Positions 5,787 to 7,007 of a stretch of 7,007 nucleotides of DNA are shown here, one piece after another (position 1 is the stretch's first letter; each line of letters opens with the position of its first letter). Source of the DNA: an uncultured Terriglobales bacterium (GTDB lineage Bacteria > Acidobacteriota > Terriglobia > Terriglobales > Acidobacteriaceae). The notes under the pieces were generated by a model. That model saw nothing but the letters and a program-made list of their open reading frames with translations. It did no database searches and was not told where the DNA came from. Both the position numbers and the translations under genes were made by a program. The stretch is taken from positions 1-7,007 of the forward strand of contig CATPBY010000076.1 in the NCBI GenBank assembly GCA_955652845.1, given 5' to 3'.

Positions 5787-6695
5787 GTGCAGAATCAGTT
5801 CCGTATCGTCGTCGGGTTAGTGGCATTGTCGTTAATTTCTTGCTTTTCTGGGCGAGCGGAAGATACGTTACCAAACCGCGTGCCGGCCGGAGAACTCCTC
5901 CGGAGAGTGGTCAACGCCGAACTGAATGCCGAAGCCAGCTACCATACTCATTGGACCTATGTGGTAAACGAGAGGCAACAGGGCAGTGAGAAAGTAAAAT
6001 TAGTGATCCAGACCCCTGCAGGGGAAATCGATCGCTTATGTTTAGTGAACGGACGGCCGGTTTCCACCGAACAACAAAGAGCGGAAGATAAGCGCATCGA
6101 GGCCTTGGTTCACGACCCTGAACAGCAGCGCAAGAAAAAGCGCGCCCAGGAGGAAGACAACCGGCGCACTGAGCGCTTGTTCAGGATGCTTCCCGACGCA
6201 GTCATTGCCACATACGGGAATCAAAAGGGCGATCTGGTGGAGATCCTGTTCGCGCCCAATCCCAACTTCCATCCTTCATCGCATGAAGCGGCAGTCTTTC
6301 ACGCGCTGGAAGGGCGAATCTGGGTCAATAAGGCACAAGCCCGGCTGGTGGAGATCCAGGGCCGTCTAGTCAATACAGTGAAGTTCGGCGGCGGTTTGTT
6401 GGGCTATCTCGACAAAGGCGGTGAATTTCAGGTTGAACAGTCCGAGGTCGCAACCGGACATTGGGAAGTCACGCTCATGCATATTGACATGCATGGCAAA
6501 GCATTGTGCTTCAAGACCATCGGAGTGCAAGAAAACGAAACTCGAAGCAATTTTCAGCGCATGGAAGATAATCTGACGTTGGCCCAAGCCGCCGCAAAGC
6601 TGCAGAAGGAGAGCGCTGCCTCTGACCTGGCAGCATTCCGATCGCGGTCAAACAAGTCTGCGTCCGCAATGTCATTTCGTCCGGCTCCCCATTGA
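5787..6695 (+). CDS. Exported or lipid-anchored protein of unknown function
   Basis: The frame is open from an ATG at 5646, but the GTG at 5787 is chosen because GGAGG precedes it and the protein then opens with a signal sequence. The hydrophobic core (7-18) ends in LISC, a possible lipobox with Cys19. Cleavage after GRA (22-24) by signal peptidase I is the alternative. The mature part (about 280 aa) begins with a conserved-looking stretch (ELNAEASYHTHWTYVVNE, 45-62). A highly charged Lys/Arg/Glu helix follows (94-131), then a strand-rich C-terminal half (150-250) with FAPNPNFHP, GRIWVNKAQARLVEIQGRL and LLGYLDKGGEF. The strand-rich half suggests a LolA/LppX-like or other beta-sheet envelope domain, which is inference. 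Proteins with this layout are, to my recollection, common in Acidobacteria and unnamed. A ragged Ser/Arg tail (278-302) may be a junction artefact, because a truncated gene begins directly after the stop. Confidence 0.82.
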   Translation: MQNQFRIVVGLVALSLISCFSGRAEDTLPNRVPAGELLRRVVNAELNAEASYHTHWTYVVNERQQGSEKVKLVIQTPAGEIDRLCLVNGRPVSTEQQRAEDKRIEALVHDPEQQRKKKRAQEEDNRRTERLFRMLPDAVIATYGNQKGDLVEILFAPNPNFHPSSHEAAVFHALEGRIWVNKAQARLVEIQGRLVNTVKFGGGLLGYLDKGGEFQVEQSEVATGHWEVTLMHIDMHGKALCFKTIGVQENETRSNFQRMEDNLTLAQAAAKLQKESAASDLAAFRSRSNKSASAMSFRPAPH

Positions 6696-6884
6696 AATCG
6701 GGTGGATCGGGAAAGCTGCCAGCGACTCGGTATCCGCTCGATCATCGCCGCCCCCATCCACTATGACCGGCGAATTGTAGGACTGCTCGAGGTATTCTCG
6801 TCCCTGACTTTTGTCTTTAATGAGGGCGACGTCCCTGTGCTAGAACACCTGGCGCAGACAGTCCTTCTGGCGGCGATCAAATGA
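6696..6884 (+). pseudogene. C-terminal fragment of a GAF domain, 5' end missing
   Basis: The frame directly after the preceding TGA reads RVDRESCQRLGIRSIIAAPI (6699 on), then YDRRIVGLLEVFSS, FNEGDVPVLEHLAQ and a TGA at 6884. This is the second half of a GAF sensor domain: the CxxLGIRS helix/strand, the G-LLEVFSS strand and the closing helix. A GAF domain needs about 150 residues and only about 60 are present. The N-terminal half and any output domain are absent, and no other forward frame upstream supplies them. The only start is a GTG at 6702 without a ribosome binding site. It is most simply the tail of a gene truncated by a deletion or recombination whose breakpoint lies near 6690. Whether it is still expressed by read-through from the upstream gene cannot be seen. 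Confidence 0.7.
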
Positions 6885-7007
6885 GCGTCTTCCAGCCCCA
6901 GCAGGGCAAGGGTAACTAGCTGCCAGCTGTACGTTCGTAATCTGCCGCGGTTCCGCAGCAGCCATTACCATCGCCTTTACCGCCGCTCTCGCCAATTCCT
7001 GGCCAAT

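Noticed and set aside
6885..7007. Minus-strand frame open to the window edge (about 55 codons, stop near 6835)
   Set aside because: Nothing recognisable in it and its 3' end overlaps the GAF fragment; too short to judge at the edge.

Overview
The window looks like a chromosomal segment of an Acidobacteriota bacterium of the Terriglobia/Koribacter type. This is inferred from moderate GC content, the protein flavour (a GH37 trehalase without the GGGEYP motif, a charged-linker exported protein of a type I associate with Acidobacteria, a GAF fragment of similar flavour) and loosely packed genes. No rRNA, tRNA, CRISPR array, complete insertion sequence or replication origin was seen.

Layout. Positions 1-683 (+) are the 3' end of a trehalase gene. 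Positions 782-1597 and 1623-2330 (+) form a tight pair, 25 bases apart: a polymerase-beta-type nucleotidyltransferase-fold protein followed by a calcineurin-like metallophosphoesterase. Positions 2431-3261 (+) encode a compact MscS-type mechanosensitive channel. Positions 3262-4098 are gene-poor. They hold one small minus-strand gene (64 aa, 3508-3702, strong Shine-Dalgarno), repeats upstream of it, and a 32-base imperfect palindrome that may be a remnant of a dispersed repeat. Positions 4099-5442 (+) encode an Nramp-fold transporter whose two metal-site motifs differ from classical Mn/Fe Nramps. Convergent to it on the minus strand at 5481-5630 is a 49-aa, very basic small gene with its own good ribosome binding site. 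Positions 5787-6695 (+) encode an exported or lipid-anchored protein of unknown function that starts at GTG. Positions 6696-6884 are the C-terminal part of a GAF domain with no N-terminal part, probably a gene remnant. Nothing could be called in 6885-7007.

How the genes fit together. Trehalase (compatible-solute turnover), MscS (hypo-osmotic release) and the Nramp-like carrier suit osmotic and ion homeostasis, but there is no sequence evidence that they are co-regulated. The only likely operon is the nucleotidyltransferase-phosphoesterase pair. It and the two small minus-strand genes are the most promising leads for undescribed biology. None of them can be assigned a function from sequence alone.
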